DNA of 64,000 nt from Bradyrhizobium viridifuturi (GCF_001238275.1 NZ_LGTB01000019.1:1-64000); one strand, 5' to 3'; shown: positions 17,173 to 26,278, numbered from the stretch's first letter. The notes: generated from the sequence alone by a model not told the origin. Numbers and translations: made by a program.

Positions 17173-18348
17173 CTACCTTTGTTTGATGTGCGGCTTTACG
17201 GGTGCGCCAGCCAGCGCAGGCGGAACGGCCAAGAGCACGCAAACCGATTCCACCAGGAGCTCATGTGCACGGTCGACGATATCGTCCAACGAACTCGTCT
17301 TCGCGAACATGGCGTGGGCTTCCGCCAGCAACCGCTCACGCGTCGGGATGCTGGGCAGATGCAGGTCGGCACGATGCTGCAGCAGCACAAGCGCCTCCCG
17401 CACCGACAACCCGGTTTCGTGCACCGACGATCTGATCGCCTGCGCGATGTATTCGGGATTGAAGCGACCAGCGAGCTGCTCGGCGGTTCGCCTGATCACG
17501 CGCGATCCCAGGCGCTGCTCGTTGCGGAGAACCTGCGCAGGCGGCGCCTTCAACTCCCAGACGATGCCGAACCAGGACAACGCCACCAAGACATAATAGG
17601 TCGCATCAATCTCCCACCACCGGAAGCCCTGCCGCGCACTGCTTTGGTAGGCGTGATGATTGTTGTGCCAACCCTCGCCCATCGTAAACAGGGCGAGCAG
17701 CCAATTGTTGCGGGAGTCATCGCCCGTCACATAGCGCTTGCGTCCGTGAACATGCGCAAGGGAGTTGATGCAGAACGTCGCGTGATACAGCAGCACGGTG
17801 CTCCAGAAGAAACCGGCGACCAGCCCCGGCCATCCGGCGATGAGGAAGCACAGAATTGCGACCGCGATCGCCGGCAACACCTCCAATTTGTGCAGCCACA
17901 TCAACTCCGGATACGCGGCAAAATCCGCAACCTTGGTCAGATCCGTCGCATCATGCTGTCGATAGAAGATCCATCCGAGATGACTGTACACGAAGCCCTT
18001 GTGCCGCGGTGAATGCACATCGTGCTCGGTATCCGAATGAAGATGGTGGTGCCGGTGTTTCGCAGCCCACCAGAGCACGCTTTTCTGCGCGCTGCTTTGG
18101 GCGAGGAATGCAAGGATGAATTGGAACGTCCGGCTCGTCGAGTAAGCCCGATGCGAGAAATATCTATGATACCCGGCGGTGATCGCAAACATGCGCAGCC
18201 AGTACAGGGCGACGCAGATTGCCATCGCCTGCCATGAGACGCCGGTCCAGATTGCCGCCAGACACCCTGCGTGCACCAGCAGAAACGGCAGCACCTGCGG
18301 GTACATGATGTCGTCGTGTTGCGGCTCTGGATCGATATAGGTGGACAA
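17173..18348 (-). CDS. Acyl-CoA/fatty acid delta-9 desaturase
   Basis: The 391-residue membrane enzyme has the three histidine boxes of the desaturase family: HRYFSH at 61-66, HRHHH at 98-102 and HNNHH at 228-232, which hold the di-iron centre. Hydrophobic helices surround the boxes. The last ~100 residues (from about 285) are a soluble extension beyond the catalytic core. It introduces a double bond into fatty acyl chains and so adjusts membrane fluidity. The best start is a TTG at 18348 with GAGG 8 bases before it; an ATG at 18306 would drop 14 residues. The next genes upstream are a TetR regulator and membrane-stress genes. Confidence 0.9.
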   Translation of the reverse strand: MSTYIDPEPQHDDIMYPQVLPFLLVHAGCLAAIWTGVSWQAMAICVALYWLRMFAITAGYHRYFSHRAYSTSRTFQFILAFLAQSSAQKSVLWWAAKHRHHHLHSDTEHDVHSPRHKGFVYSHLGWIFYRQHDATDLTKVADFAAYPELMWLHKLEVLPAIAVAILCFLIAGWPGLVAGFFWSTVLLYHATFCINSLAHVHGRKRYVTGDDSRNNWLLALFTMGEGWHNNHHAYQSSARQGFRWWEIDATYYVLVALSWFGIVWELKAPPAQVLRNEQRLGSRVIRRTAEQLAGRFNPEYIAQAIRSSVHETGLSVREALVLLQHRADLHLPSIPTRERLLAEAHAMFAKTSSLDDIVDRAHELLVESVCVLLAVPPALAGAPVKPHIKQR

Positions 18349-18620
18349 GCTCGTGACCTCGATTGCTGCAATGTGCCGGACGTCTCGCCGGCGGACGGTT
18401 CAAGTCGCTGTCTCGGCGGCCATTGCGCGTGGTGTGACAAAGAGAACCCCGCGCCGGTCGACCAGTCGCGGGGGCGCGAAATCTGAAACTCAGCTAGTAA
18501 ATCCGTGGTCAAAGCGATATGGCGCAGATTACCGCAGCGTGCGAAGATTTTCCGCAGCGGATTTGCCAGTGCCGCGACTTGACCACAAATCGGGCGCATT
18601 GGGCGGTTTGGGCTCCTGCG

Positions 18621-19227
18621 CTAGTCCTTCTTCGCCGTCAGCCCGTCGACCATCGCGCGCGCAATGTCGCGATCTCGCTGCGCAGCTGGCCGATCGGCAC
18701 GGCGATCAGCTTGTGCTCCAGCCCGAGCGCGACCATGCCGTGCACGGCGGAGAACAGGCTGCGCGCGGTGACGCCGAGCTGCGTCGGCGAGCGCTGCGGA
18801 AACAGTGCTGCGAGCGGCTTGTAGATGTGGCGGAACAATTCCATCTGCTCGGTGATCGCCCATTCCGGCACCGGCTTGCCGGGCTGCATGCGGTGCTCGA
18901 ACAGCGCGCGCCACAGTTCGAGATTGTCGGCGGCGAAGTCGCAATAGGCGACCGCGATCCGCACCAGCATCTCGCGCGGCGCCGCCGCTCCGCCGATCTC
19001 GGCGAGCGACAATGACGCGTCCAGCCGGGCCAGCGTGCGCGAGCGACCCGCAGGATCAGCTCGTCGACATCCTCGACCAGATTGTAGACGCCGCCATTGG
19101 CGACACCGATTTCCTGGGCCAATTCGCGGGTTTTCAGGCCGCCGAGACCTTTTGCCGCAATTGCCCGTTCCGCCGCCTCGATCAGCGCTTCGCGCAGTTT
19201 TGCCCGTCGTTCCAATGCTTTGGACAT
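18621..19227 (-). pseudogene. TetR-family regulator with two frameshifts
   Basis: The N-terminal frame from 19227 gives a TetR helix-turn-helix (GLGGLKTRELAQEIGVANGGVYN), then loses sense after LILRVAR. A second frame continues ARLDASLSLAEIGG through LGVTARSLFSAVHG to LRSEIATL, and a third finishes ARAMVDGLTAKKD at 18621. Adding one G near 19040 and one near 18660 restores a single 202-residue protein with a TetR C-terminal domain (WHG-like). Because both fixes are single missing bases, sequence error is likely. It is divergent from the PspA-like gene, and three identical palindromes lie between them. Confidence 0.78.
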
Positions 19228-19252
19228 GTTTCACCCGTCGTTAACCGCAACC

Positions 19253-19323
19253 TTGAGCATCGCTCAAATAAATCTTGAGCGGTGCTCATTATGTGGTACA
19301 AAAGATTCATGAGCAATGCTCAT
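19253..19323. promoter_or_regulatory. Three tandem TetR-type operators
   Basis: Three copies of TGAGC-N3-GCTCA occur at 19253-19267 (TTGAGCATCGCTCAA), 19275-19289 (TTGAGCGGTGCTCAT) and 19309-19323 (ATGAGCAATGCTCAT). Their centres are 22 and 34 bases apart, about two and three helical turns. They fill the space between the divergent TetR start (19227) and the PspA-like start (19340), so they are probably the sites by which the TetR protein represses both genes. Confidence 0.75.
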
Positions 19324-19339
19324 AACAGGGAGCGATCAA

Positions 19340-20035
19340 ATGTTCAAAACTGTTTTGACAATTTTCCGCGGCGGCGTGGCGGCAGCCGAGGAGGAACTTC
19401 AGGACCGGACCGCGCTGGTCGTCCTCGACCAGCAGATGCGCGATGCGGCCGCCGCGGTCGACCGCTCGAAGCGGACGCTGGCACTCGCGATCGCCGGCGA
19501 CGCGCAGGAGGGCCGGCGGCTCGAGGCCACCAACGCCCGCATCGCCGATCTCGAGGTGCGCGCATCGGCGGCGCTCGAGGGCGGCCGGGAAGACCTCGCC
19601 CGCGAAGCCGCGCAGGCGATCGCCAACCTTGAGGCCGAACGCGATGCCGCGATGACCGCGCGCACGCTGTTCGCCACCGAGATCACCCGGCTGAAGCGCC
19701 ATGTCGCCAATGCCGAGGCGCGCATCGCCGAGCTCGATCGCGGCCGGCGCCTCGCCCGTGCCTCCGAGGCGGTGCGTTCGCTGCGCCGGAGCGGCATCGA
19801 GGCGGCGCGGCCCTACGAATCGACGCTGCCGGAAGCGGAAGCGACGCTGAAGCGGCTGCGTGAGCGGCAGATCGAGATCCAGGCGGCCGATGACGCGCTG
19901 TTCGAGATCGATACCGCCTCCGGACCGGTCGTCATCGCCGAGAAGCTCGCGGAGCAGGGTTTTGGTCCGCGCATGAAATCGACTGCCGACGACGTGCTGG
20001 CGCGGCTGAAAGCCAAGCGCCCGCCCGCCGCCTGA
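19340..20035 (+). CDS. PspA/IM30-family protein
   Basis: The 231-residue protein is nearly all helical coiled coil, with the family start MFKTVLTIFRGGVAAAEEEL, then long heptad-like stretches (RRLEATNARIADLEV; LKRHVANAEARIAEL) up to about residue 180 and a short C-terminal segment. PspA/IM30 proteins are peripheral inner-membrane proteins that polymerise and protect damaged membranes. The start at 19340 follows the last TetR palindrome; the leader peptide to 19316 reads through the operator and is rejected. It is followed 56 bases later by a YiaA/B-like gene, likely in the same operon. Confidence 0.82.
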   Translation: MFKTVLTIFRGGVAAAEEELQDRTALVVLDQQMRDAAAAVDRSKRTLALAIAGDAQEGRRLEATNARIADLEVRASAALEGGREDLAREAAQAIANLEAERDAAMTARTLFATEITRLKRHVANAEARIAELDRGRRLARASEAVRSLRRSGIEAARPYESTLPEAEATLKRLRERQIEIQAADDALFEIDTASGPVVIAEKLAEQGFGPRMKSTADDVLARLKAKRPPAA

Positions 20036-20091
20036 ACCTTCAAGCCAGCAACTGAACCGACTTCAAACCTCGCATCATCAAGGAGACGACC

Positions 20092-20367
20092 ATGAACCAG
20101 ACCATCCAACCCCACAGCAGCGGCTGGGTCACCTTCACCTACGTATCCTTCGCGGCCTCCGCCTTCCTCGTCGCTGTCGGCGTGTTCTTCCTGCCGATCG
20201 ACCTCTGGATGAAGGGCTACCTCACGATGGGCATCGTGATGCTGGTGCAGACCTGCGTCACGCTGACCAAGACGATCCGCGACAATTACGAGAGCGGCAA
20301 GTTCGTCAACCGCATCGAGGACGCCAAGGCCGAGCGCCTGCTGATGGAAGTCTCCAAGGCGGGTTGA
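20092..20367 (+). CDS. YiaA/YiaB-type two-helix inner membrane protein
   Basis: The 91-residue protein has two predicted membrane helices, about 15-35 (FTYVSFAASAFLVAVGVFFL) and 42-60 (GYLTMGIVMLVQTCVTL), joined by a short loop with LPIDLWMKG. This is the YiaAB two-helix domain layout. A charged tail RIEDAKAERLLMEV follows. An AAGGAGA ribosome site precedes the ATG. Pairing with a PspA-like protein suggests a membrane-stress module controlled by the divergent TetR protein. Confidence 0.85.
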   Translation: MNQTIQPHSSGWVTFTYVSFAASAFLVAVGVFFLPIDLWMKGYLTMGIVMLVQTCVTLTKTIRDNYESGKFVNRIEDAKAERLLMEVSKAG

Positions 20368-20450
20368 GCCTGAATGCGAAACGGCGGGTGTTTTCACCCG
20401 CCGCTTTCGCCGTCTCGTCTCCGGCGTATTGCGAGGAGCGCGCGATAATC

Positions 20451-20576
20451 CGTCATCCTGAGGTGCGAGCGGAGCGAGCCTCGAAGGATGCACGGCCACC
20501 AGGGGGCCGTCGACCCTTCGAGACGCGCTACGCGCTCCTCCAGCGACAAAGGCGAAGCCTTTGCGCGGGGGTGACG
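20451..20576. repeat. Dispersed intergenic palindrome, CGTCATCCTGAGG family
   Basis: The element begins CGTCATCCTGAGGTGCGAG and has inverted arms (GGAGCGAGCCTCGAAGGAT facing CCTTCGAGACGC). Related copies lie at 26279-26382 and 54456-54500. It occupies much of the 373-base gap 20368-20740 between the YiaAB-like gene and the E1-type operon, separating two transcription units. The rest of that gap shows no coding sign. Confidence 0.75.
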
Positions 20577-20740
20577 GTGAAGGAGCTGCACGCTGTCACC
20601 ATGATGCATTCACCACCGCTTCCACCCAACATTGTTCCGTTTCCGGAAGGCCTTGTTTACCCTGCGGCGAACAGCGTCAGGTTGCGCTCATCGCTCCTTA
20701 ACAGGGGCCAGTGCAGAGATCGCGCCCGAGGGACAGAGAA

Positions 20741-21796
20741 ATGGCGTCCACCGACAATCCTACGCCGGCTTCGCGCGGCAGCTCGGGCCTTGCGAAGGTG
20801 CGCGCGGCCTTCGACGGCCTGCGCAGCCATGCCGGCTTCTGGCTGAAGGCGCTGTCGCAACCGACCATCGATCTCACCTTGCGCACCCAGGCCGGCCAGC
20901 GCACCCGGATCATTGAATCGCCGGGGCTGTCGCTGCCCAGGGATGAGCTCGACGCGCTGGTCGAGCAGCTGCGCATCGTCGCCGCCAAGACGCTGCCCGA
21001 GGAGAGCCTGACCTACGGCATCTTCTCCGGCGAGCCGGAGCGGCTGTCGCGCGCCGTCGTCACGTTGATCTCGGAAGAGGACACCGGGCGGCCGATCGCG
21101 TTCAATGCGCTGTCGGTGATGGACGTGCCGCTCGACGGCGAGCCGGCTGAAGTCACCCATCTCGGCCTCGTCATGGTCGATCCCGATGTGCGCGGGCAGG
21201 GGCTGTCCTGGGTGCTCTACGGCCTGACCGCGCTGGTGCTGTTCGCCCGCGACGGCCTGCGGCCGAAATGGATCTCCAACGTCACCCAGGTGCCGGCGGT
21301 GGTCGGCATGGTCAGCGACACTTTCTCGGACGTGTTCCCGTCGCCGCTGCCGGGCGCCCGGCAGAGCTTTGCGCATCTGCAGCTTGCGCGCGGCATCATG
21401 GCAAAGCACCGCGCGGTGTTCGGCGTCGGCGAGGAGGCCGGTTTCGACGAGGCGCGCTCGGTGATCACCAACGCCTATACCGGCGGCTCGGATGCGCTGA
21501 AGAAGACCTTCGAGATCGCACCGAAGCATCGCAATGCCGTCTACAACGAATTCTGCGAACGCGAGCTGGACTACGGCCGCGGCGACGACGTGCTGCAGCT
21601 CGGCCGCGTCGATCTCGCCGGCGCGCGCCGCTATCTGATGAGCGAGGTGCCTTCGGGTTCGCTGCCGGCGCTGCTCGCGGCGTCCGCGATGCTGGCGTTG
21701 CAGCGGCTGGTGCTGCCGGTGGTGTACTGGATGGACGACAGCCGCGCCTTCGGCACCTTGCGGCCGCGCCGGCAGGACAGCGGGGCCGCGCGATGA
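20741..21796 (+). CDS. GNAT-like protein, first gene of the E1-type operon
   Basis: The 351-residue soluble protein contains a segment near 145-175 (GLVMVDPDVRGQGLSWVLYG) that resembles the acetyl-CoA binding motif A of GNAT acetyltransferases (V-x-P-x2-R-G-Q-G-L). The rest has no motif I recognise. It is the first gene of five that overlap stop-to-start (ATGA at 21793). I start at 20741, the ATG after GACAGAGAA; an upstream ATG at 20711 is possible. Acyl transfer to a small molecule or peptide is the likely activity, but the substrate is unknown. Confidence 0.65.
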   Translation: MASTDNPTPASRGSSGLAKVRAAFDGLRSHAGFWLKALSQPTIDLTLRTQAGQRTRIIESPGLSLPRDELDALVEQLRIVAAKTLPEESLTYGIFSGEPERLSRAVVTLISEEDTGRPIAFNALSVMDVPLDGEPAEVTHLGLVMVDPDVRGQGLSWVLYGLTALVLFARDGLRPKWISNVTQVPAVVGMVSDTFSDVFPSPLPGARQSFAHLQLARGIMAKHRAVFGVGEEAGFDEARSVITNAYTGGSDALKKTFEIAPKHRNAVYNEFCERELDYGRGDDVLQLGRVDLAGARRYLMSEVPSGSLPALLAASAMLALQRLVLPVVYWMDDSRAFGTLRPRRQDSGAAR

Positions 21797-22668
21797 ATTT
21801 CGACTATTACTCCTTCACCGGCCGCAACATCGGCTTCATCGACGAGCACGAGCAGCAGCTGCTGCGCCAGGCGCGGGTGTTCGTCTGCGGCGTCGGCGGC
21901 ATGGGAGGTGCGGCGTTCATGGCGTTGGCGCGCGCCGGCATCGGCAGGTTCGTGATCGCCGACATCGATCGCTTCGAGGTCTCCAACCTCAACCGCCAGG
22001 TGTTCGCCTTCGCCGACGAGGTCGGCCGCGAGAAGGCGGAAGTCGCCGCCGAAGCTGCGAAGCGCATCAATCCGACCATCGAGATCGAGGTGCTCGGCGA
22101 GAACTGGACCGGCGAGCTCGCCGGGATCGCCGAACGTTGCCCCGTCATCGTCAACGGCATGGACGACATCGCCGCCGGCGTGCATCTGTACCGGACCGCC
22201 CAGCGCGCCGATGCAACCGTGATCGACGCCTATATGTCGCCGCTGCCGTCGGTGATCGTGGTGCGCCCGCGCGATCCTCGGCCCGAACAGCGCCTCGGCT
22301 TTCCCACACTCGGCAAGGACTGGACAGATATCACCGACGATGACCGCCGCGCCGCGATGCGCGCCGAGATCGAGCACGTGATGCTGCACTCGTCGTCGCG
22401 CAACTATGTCGACCTCGCGATCGCCGGCGAAGTGGCGGCCGGCCGCCGCAGCCGGATGTCGTTCGCGCCGATGGTGATCTCGACCGGCATGCTGATGGCC
22501 TATGAAGCGGTCGCGCTGATCCTCGGCCGCACCTCCGGCACCGATTGCCGCGGCTGGTTCCTCAACCCGCACCGGCCCGCGATCGAGAAGCCGCGCAATC
22601 CGCTGATCGCCGCCCTGATGCGCCCGCTGGTGCGGCGGGCCATCGATCAACTGACGGGCGCCGCATGA
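21793..22668 (+). CDS. E1-like ThiF/MoeB/HesA-family adenylyltransferase
   Basis: The 291-residue protein is an E1-superfamily Rossmann enzyme. The nucleotide loop is GVGGMG (33-38), followed by IADIDRFEVSNLNRQ (D57, D59, N65, R68, Q69) and K81 in GREKAEV, the ATP-contacting set. NGMDD near 118 is the expected Mg-associated aspartate region. There are no paired CxxC zinc motifs, so it differs from MoeB/ThiF proper. Such enzymes adenylate a C-terminal carboxylate of a protein or small acid. No ubiquitin-like partner is encoded nearby. It shares ATGA overlaps with both neighbours. Confidence 0.87.
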   Translation: MNFDYYSFTGRNIGFIDEHEQQLLRQARVFVCGVGGMGGAAFMALARAGIGRFVIADIDRFEVSNLNRQVFAFADEVGREKAEVAAEAAKRINPTIEIEVLGENWTGELAGIAERCPVIVNGMDDIAAGVHLYRTAQRADATVIDAYMSPLPSVIVVRPRDPRPEQRLGFPTLGKDWTDITDDDRRAAMRAEIEHVMLHSSSRNYVDLAIAGEVAAGRRSRMSFAPMVISTGMLMAYEAVALILGRTSGTDCRGWFLNPHRPAIEKPRNPLIAALMRPLVRRAIDQLTGAA

Positions 22669-23864
22669 CCTCGGGGGTGATCGCCGATTCCATCGTCAAT
22701 CTCTGCGGCGCCATCGGCGTCGCGGTGGCGATGATGACGTTCTACCGGCGCGATCCAAGGAGTCCACTGACCCGCCGTTTGCTGCTTGCGCTCGGCGTGA
22801 TCGCGACCCTGTTCCTCGACCGCGGCCTTGCCTGGTGGAGCGGAAGCTTTGTGCTCGATCGCCTCTCGGTGATCCCGGCCGCGCTGATCCCGCTCGGCGC
22901 CCTGATCGTCACCGAGGGCATCCTGCGGCGGCACGCGCCGCGCCCGGTCAAGATCGCAGCGCTCGCGGGCGCCATCCTGCTCGGCCTCGGCGGCCTGTTC
23001 GGGCTGCAACGCTTTGCGATGCCCTATGCGATCGCGCTGGCGCTGTTCCAACTGCTGGGCTTTGCGACTTGCGCGCTGCTGCTGGCGACGCGTGACCGTT
23101 CCGCGCTGATGGCCTCGGAAAACCGCAGCATCGGCCGCATGGCGGTCGGCGCGCTGGTGGTGATCCCGTTCATCCTGACCGATTTCCGCACGCTGTTTCC
23201 CGACATTCCGGTCCGGCTCGGCGCGCTCGGGGCGCTGCTCACGGTGACCGTGATGCTGATCGCCGGCGGCGGCGCCGAGACCCGCCGGCACGGCCTTGCG
23301 ATGATGGCGCTGCGGCTGATCTCGTCGGGCCTGCTCGGGCTCGCCGCCAGCTTCATGGCGCCTGATGTCGATGCCGCCCAGATGGTCCGGTTCGTCGCGG
23401 TCGCGATCGCCGGCGTCTTGACCATTGGCCTGATGACGGACGCGCTGCGGGCACTGTTCGAATCCCAGGAGCCGGGCGTGCTCAACTCGGTCGCGGCGTC
23501 GCCGGCGCAGACCCGGGAGCAGCTGATCGCCGAGCTGGCGCGGCATCCGATCTTCGAGAGCGCCCAGCGCTTCCGCGAAAGCGATCTTGCACTTTACGAT
23601 CCGCCGCTGCTGCGCGACTTCCTCTCGGCGCGGCGTGTGCTGCGCCGCTCCGAGGCGCCGTGGGGATTGGCGGCGACGGACCCGGCCGCCGAGCGCATGG
23701 TCTCGCTGATCTCGGCCAACAACGCCTCCCATGTCATCGTGCTCGGCCATGATCCGCTCGACCTGATCGTGCTCGCCGTGCCGGTGACCGCGGCCGATCC
23801 CGCCACCGAGACCGCGCTGGCGCTGGTGCGGCGGCTGCTGGCGTTGACCCCGGAGGCCAAATGA
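22665..23864 (+). CDS. Integral membrane protein of the E1-type operon
   Basis: The 399-residue protein has about eight membrane helices in residues 5-265, then a soluble C-terminal part of about 130 residues (from SQEPGVLNS). The C-terminal part contains RHPIFESAQRFRESDLALYD and VIVLGHDPLDLIVLAVPVT. I do not recognise the family. Its position between the E1-like and GNAT-like genes, overlapping each by ATGA, implies a function in the same pathway, such as export or membrane localisation of the product; that is inference. Confidence 0.7.
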   Translation: MTSGVIADSIVNLCGAIGVAVAMMTFYRRDPRSPLTRRLLLALGVIATLFLDRGLAWWSGSFVLDRLSVIPAALIPLGALIVTEGILRRHAPRPVKIAALAGAILLGLGGLFGLQRFAMPYAIALALFQLLGFATCALLLATRDRSALMASENRSIGRMAVGALVVIPFILTDFRTLFPDIPVRLGALGALLTVTVMLIAGGGAETRRHGLAMMALRLISSGLLGLAASFMAPDVDAAQMVRFVAVAIAGVLTIGLMTDALRALFESQEPGVLNSVAASPAQTREQLIAELARHPIFESAQRFRESDLALYDPPLLRDFLSARRVLRRSEAPWGLAATDPAAERMVSLISANNASHVIVLGHDPLDLIVLAVPVTAADPATETALALVRRLLALTPEAK

Positions 23865-24982
23865 CAACAGAGATCCGGGAGGGCGACCGCAGGGCGGCGT
23901 TCGACGCCGCGCTCAATGCCTATGGCTCCGACAGTCTCTACGTGCCGCCGCTGTGGAGCGATTTCGACCGGATGTTCGACGCCGCGAAGAATCCGTTCAT
24001 CACCGAAGGCCATGGCCGCTACGCGCTGTTTTCCGCGCATCGCGACGGAAAACCGGTCGGCCGCATCGCCGCCTCGATCCATGACGCCTCCAACCGCAAG
24101 CACGGCACCCGCCACGGTGCGTTCGGCTTCTTCGACTGTGTCGACGACGGCGAGGTCGCCGATGCGCTGCTGCGCGCCGCCGAGCAATGGCTGTCGGCGC
24201 GTGGCATGAGCCGGATCGCCGGCAATTTCAATCTCACGGCGATGCAGCAGATCGGCGTCGTGACCGACGGCTTCGACCATGCGCCGTTCACCGACATGAT
24301 GTGGTCGCCGCCGCACATCGCGCAGCATCTCGAACGCGCCGGCTACACGGCGACCTTCCCGATGACGACGTTCGAGATCGCGCTCGACGGCGGCAAGCCG
24401 GAGCAGCTGCTCGGCGACAAGCAGCGCGCGGTGCTGGCTGACAAAGACTTCGTCTGGCAGCCGATCAAGCGCTCCGCCTTCAAGGCGCGGCTGGAGGATG
24501 CGCGGCTGATCCTGAACGACGGCTTTGCCGACAATCCGATGTTCGTGCCGCCGACCGCAGCCGAATATCTGTTCCAGGCCGGCGACATGATGTGGATCAT
24601 CGACAAGCGGATTTCGACCGTGGTCTATCACCGCGGCCGCCCTGCCGGCGCAATCATCGCGATCCCCGACCTCAATCCGCTGATCAAGGCGATCGGCGGC
24701 CGGATCGGGCTGACCGCACCGTTCAAATTCATGCAGCACCGCATGATGAACACGCGCGCGGTGCTGATCTATCAGTCGGTCTGCCGCGACCTGCACAATC
24801 GCGGCCTCAACGGCGCGATGCTGTACCGCACCGCGCTGGCGTTGCAGCAGGCCGGTTACCGCACGCTCGGCGGCACCTGGATCGCGGACATCAACGCGCC
24901 CTCGCTGCGCCAGGTCGAGAAGGCCGGCGCCACGCCGCTGCACCGGCTGCATCTGTTCACCAAGCGGCTGGCCGCGGCATGA
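23861..24982 (+). CDS. GNAT-fold acyltransferase-like protein
   Basis: The 373-residue soluble protein looks like a two-domain GNAT/FemX-type acyltransferase. Features include YVPPLWSDFDRMFD, GKPVGRIAASIHDASNRKH, and a C-terminal stretch (ALALQQAGYRTLGGTWI then VEKAGATPLHR) like the end of GNAT domains. The substrate is unknown. It overlaps the membrane-protein stop by ATGA upstream and the nitroreductase start downstream. Two acyltransferase-like proteins in one operon suggest acylation of an activated intermediate. Confidence 0.75.
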   Translation: MTTEIREGDRRAAFDAALNAYGSDSLYVPPLWSDFDRMFDAAKNPFITEGHGRYALFSAHRDGKPVGRIAASIHDASNRKHGTRHGAFGFFDCVDDGEVADALLRAAEQWLSARGMSRIAGNFNLTAMQQIGVVTDGFDHAPFTDMMWSPPHIAQHLERAGYTATFPMTTFEIALDGGKPEQLLGDKQRAVLADKDFVWQPIKRSAFKARLEDARLILNDGFADNPMFVPPTAAEYLFQAGDMMWIIDKRISTVVYHRGRPAGAIIAIPDLNPLIKAIGGRIGLTAPFKFMQHRMMNTRAVLIYQSVCRDLHNRGLNGAMLYRTALALQQAGYRTLGGTWIADINAPSLRQVEKAGATPLHRLHLFTKRLAAA

Positions 24983-25974
24983 GCGAGCTGACGCCGGATC
25001 TGCTGCGTGAGCTGGTCGCGGAGGCGCGGCTGTCGCCGAGCGTCCACAACATCCAGCCGACCCGCTGGCGCCTGCTCGGCGACGGGCGGCTGGCGCTGGT
25101 CGACGCCACCGCGGTCCGCGCGCCGATCGCAGACCCCGCGGGGCATGATGTTCTGGTCTCGCACGGCGCGGCGCTGGAGGGCATGAGCCTCGCCCTCAAC
25201 CGCCGCGGCCTCGCCATCACGGCCATGACCACCATCGAGCAGCCGCTGACGCCGAAATTTGCCGTGCTTTGCAGCTTTGCGGTCAGGCGAGGTGTCGCGC
25301 CCGATCCATTGGCCGGCCATGTGGCGCGCCGCATGTCGTGGCGCCGCAGATTCGTGGCGTCGCCGGATGATACCGCGCCGCTGGTGCAGCTTGCCGTCGC
25401 GCGTGACGATTTGGTCTGCATCTGTCATCGCCAGGCAATCACGGAGATCGCCGGCTGGGCCGACCAGGCCGAATTCTCCTTTGTGCACGGCGACGACTAC
25501 CGGGCCGAGTTGCTCGAATGGATGCGACTGTCGCCCGGCCATCCGCACTATCTGTTTGACGGGCTCAATCGCGACGCGCTCGCCATGGGCGCGGTCGAGG
25601 CCACCGCCGCCCGCTTCGTGCTCGGCAGCCTGTTCAGGCCGCTCGATCGTCTCGGCCTCGCCGCAGCGCTGCTCGCCGACCGCGCCAAGACCGCCTCGGC
25701 CTCGGCGATCGTCCTGTTCTGTCGTCCGGTCGGTGAGGATCCACTCACGACGGGGCGGCATTTCTATCGCAGCTGGCTCGAGATCGACCGCGCCGGGCTC
25801 GCGGCGTGCCCGATCTCGGCGCTGGCGGATCATCCTGACTTCAACGAGCGGCTGCGAAAGCTCGGCAAGGTTGGCGCCGACCTGCGGCTCGTCAACGTGT
25901 TCCGCGTCGGCCGACCCGCCGAACCGCTGAAACCGCGGCACTACCGGATGCCGGTGGATCGCTTGATTGTCTGA
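24979..25974 (+). CDS. Nitroreductase-family flavoprotein
   Basis: The 331-residue protein opens with the FMN-phosphate segment LSPSVHNIQPTRW (residues 18-30), characteristic of nitroreductases. The C-terminal part has GRHFYRSWLEIDRAGLAACP, matching the region that closes the flavin site. It is longer than classic NfsB-type enzymes and closer to the long nitroreductase domains found fused to ThiF domains, such as mycobacterial MoeY (from memory). It is the last gene of the coupled operon. Confidence 0.85.
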   Translation: MSELTPDLLRELVAEARLSPSVHNIQPTRWRLLGDGRLALVDATAVRAPIADPAGHDVLVSHGAALEGMSLALNRRGLAITAMTTIEQPLTPKFAVLCSFAVRRGVAPDPLAGHVARRMSWRRRFVASPDDTAPLVQLAVARDDLVCICHRQAITEIAGWADQAEFSFVHGDDYRAELLEWMRLSPGHPHYLFDGLNRDALAMGAVEATAARFVLGSLFRPLDRLGLAAALLADRAKTASASAIVLFCRPVGEDPLTTGRHFYRSWLEIDRAGLAACPISALADHPDFNERLRKLGKVGADLRLVNVFRVGRPAEPLKPRHYRMPVDRLIV

Positions 25975-26045
25975 TCGGTACCCCCTGTCAAAGCTTCACG
26001 CGGCCGTGCTAAGAGGCGGCCCGCAAACCAATGACCGGTGGGATG

Positions 26046-26252
26046 ATGTCGAAGCAATCGTTGCGCGAGGAAGCGGAACGCCTGATCCGCGAAACCATGG
26101 AAAAACGGAACCTGGTCGTCAAGCAGGGGACGACCCGGATCGAGGCGGTCTGCGGCAAGTGCGGCGCGCCGAACCGGGTGCAGGCGGAAAAGGGTCAGAC
26201 CCGCGTCAAGTTCACCTGCAAGAACTGCGACCACAAGCAGGAAACGCTGTAG
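26046..26252 (+). CDS. Small zinc-ribbon protein
   Basis: The 68-residue protein has an N-terminal charged helix (LREEAERLIRETMEKR) and two Cys pairs, CGKC and CKNC about 22 residues apart, forming a zinc ribbon. It could bind nucleic acid or a protein partner. Starts at 26031, 26043 and 26046 are all in frame; I choose the last, preceded by GGTGGGATG. It begins about 70 bases after the nitroreductase stop and may be independent. Confidence 0.7.
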   Translation: MSKQSLREEAERLIRETMEKRNLVVKQGTTRIEAVCGKCGAPNRVQAEKGQTRVKFTCKNCDHKQETL

Positions 26253-26278
26253 GCGTTGCTGTCACGCGATCTTAAGCC

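Noticed and set aside
20364..20846. Possible precursor peptide gene before the E1-type operon
   Set aside because: Most of the frame lies in a dispersed palindrome and then overlaps the first operon gene; it has no peptide-precursor character.
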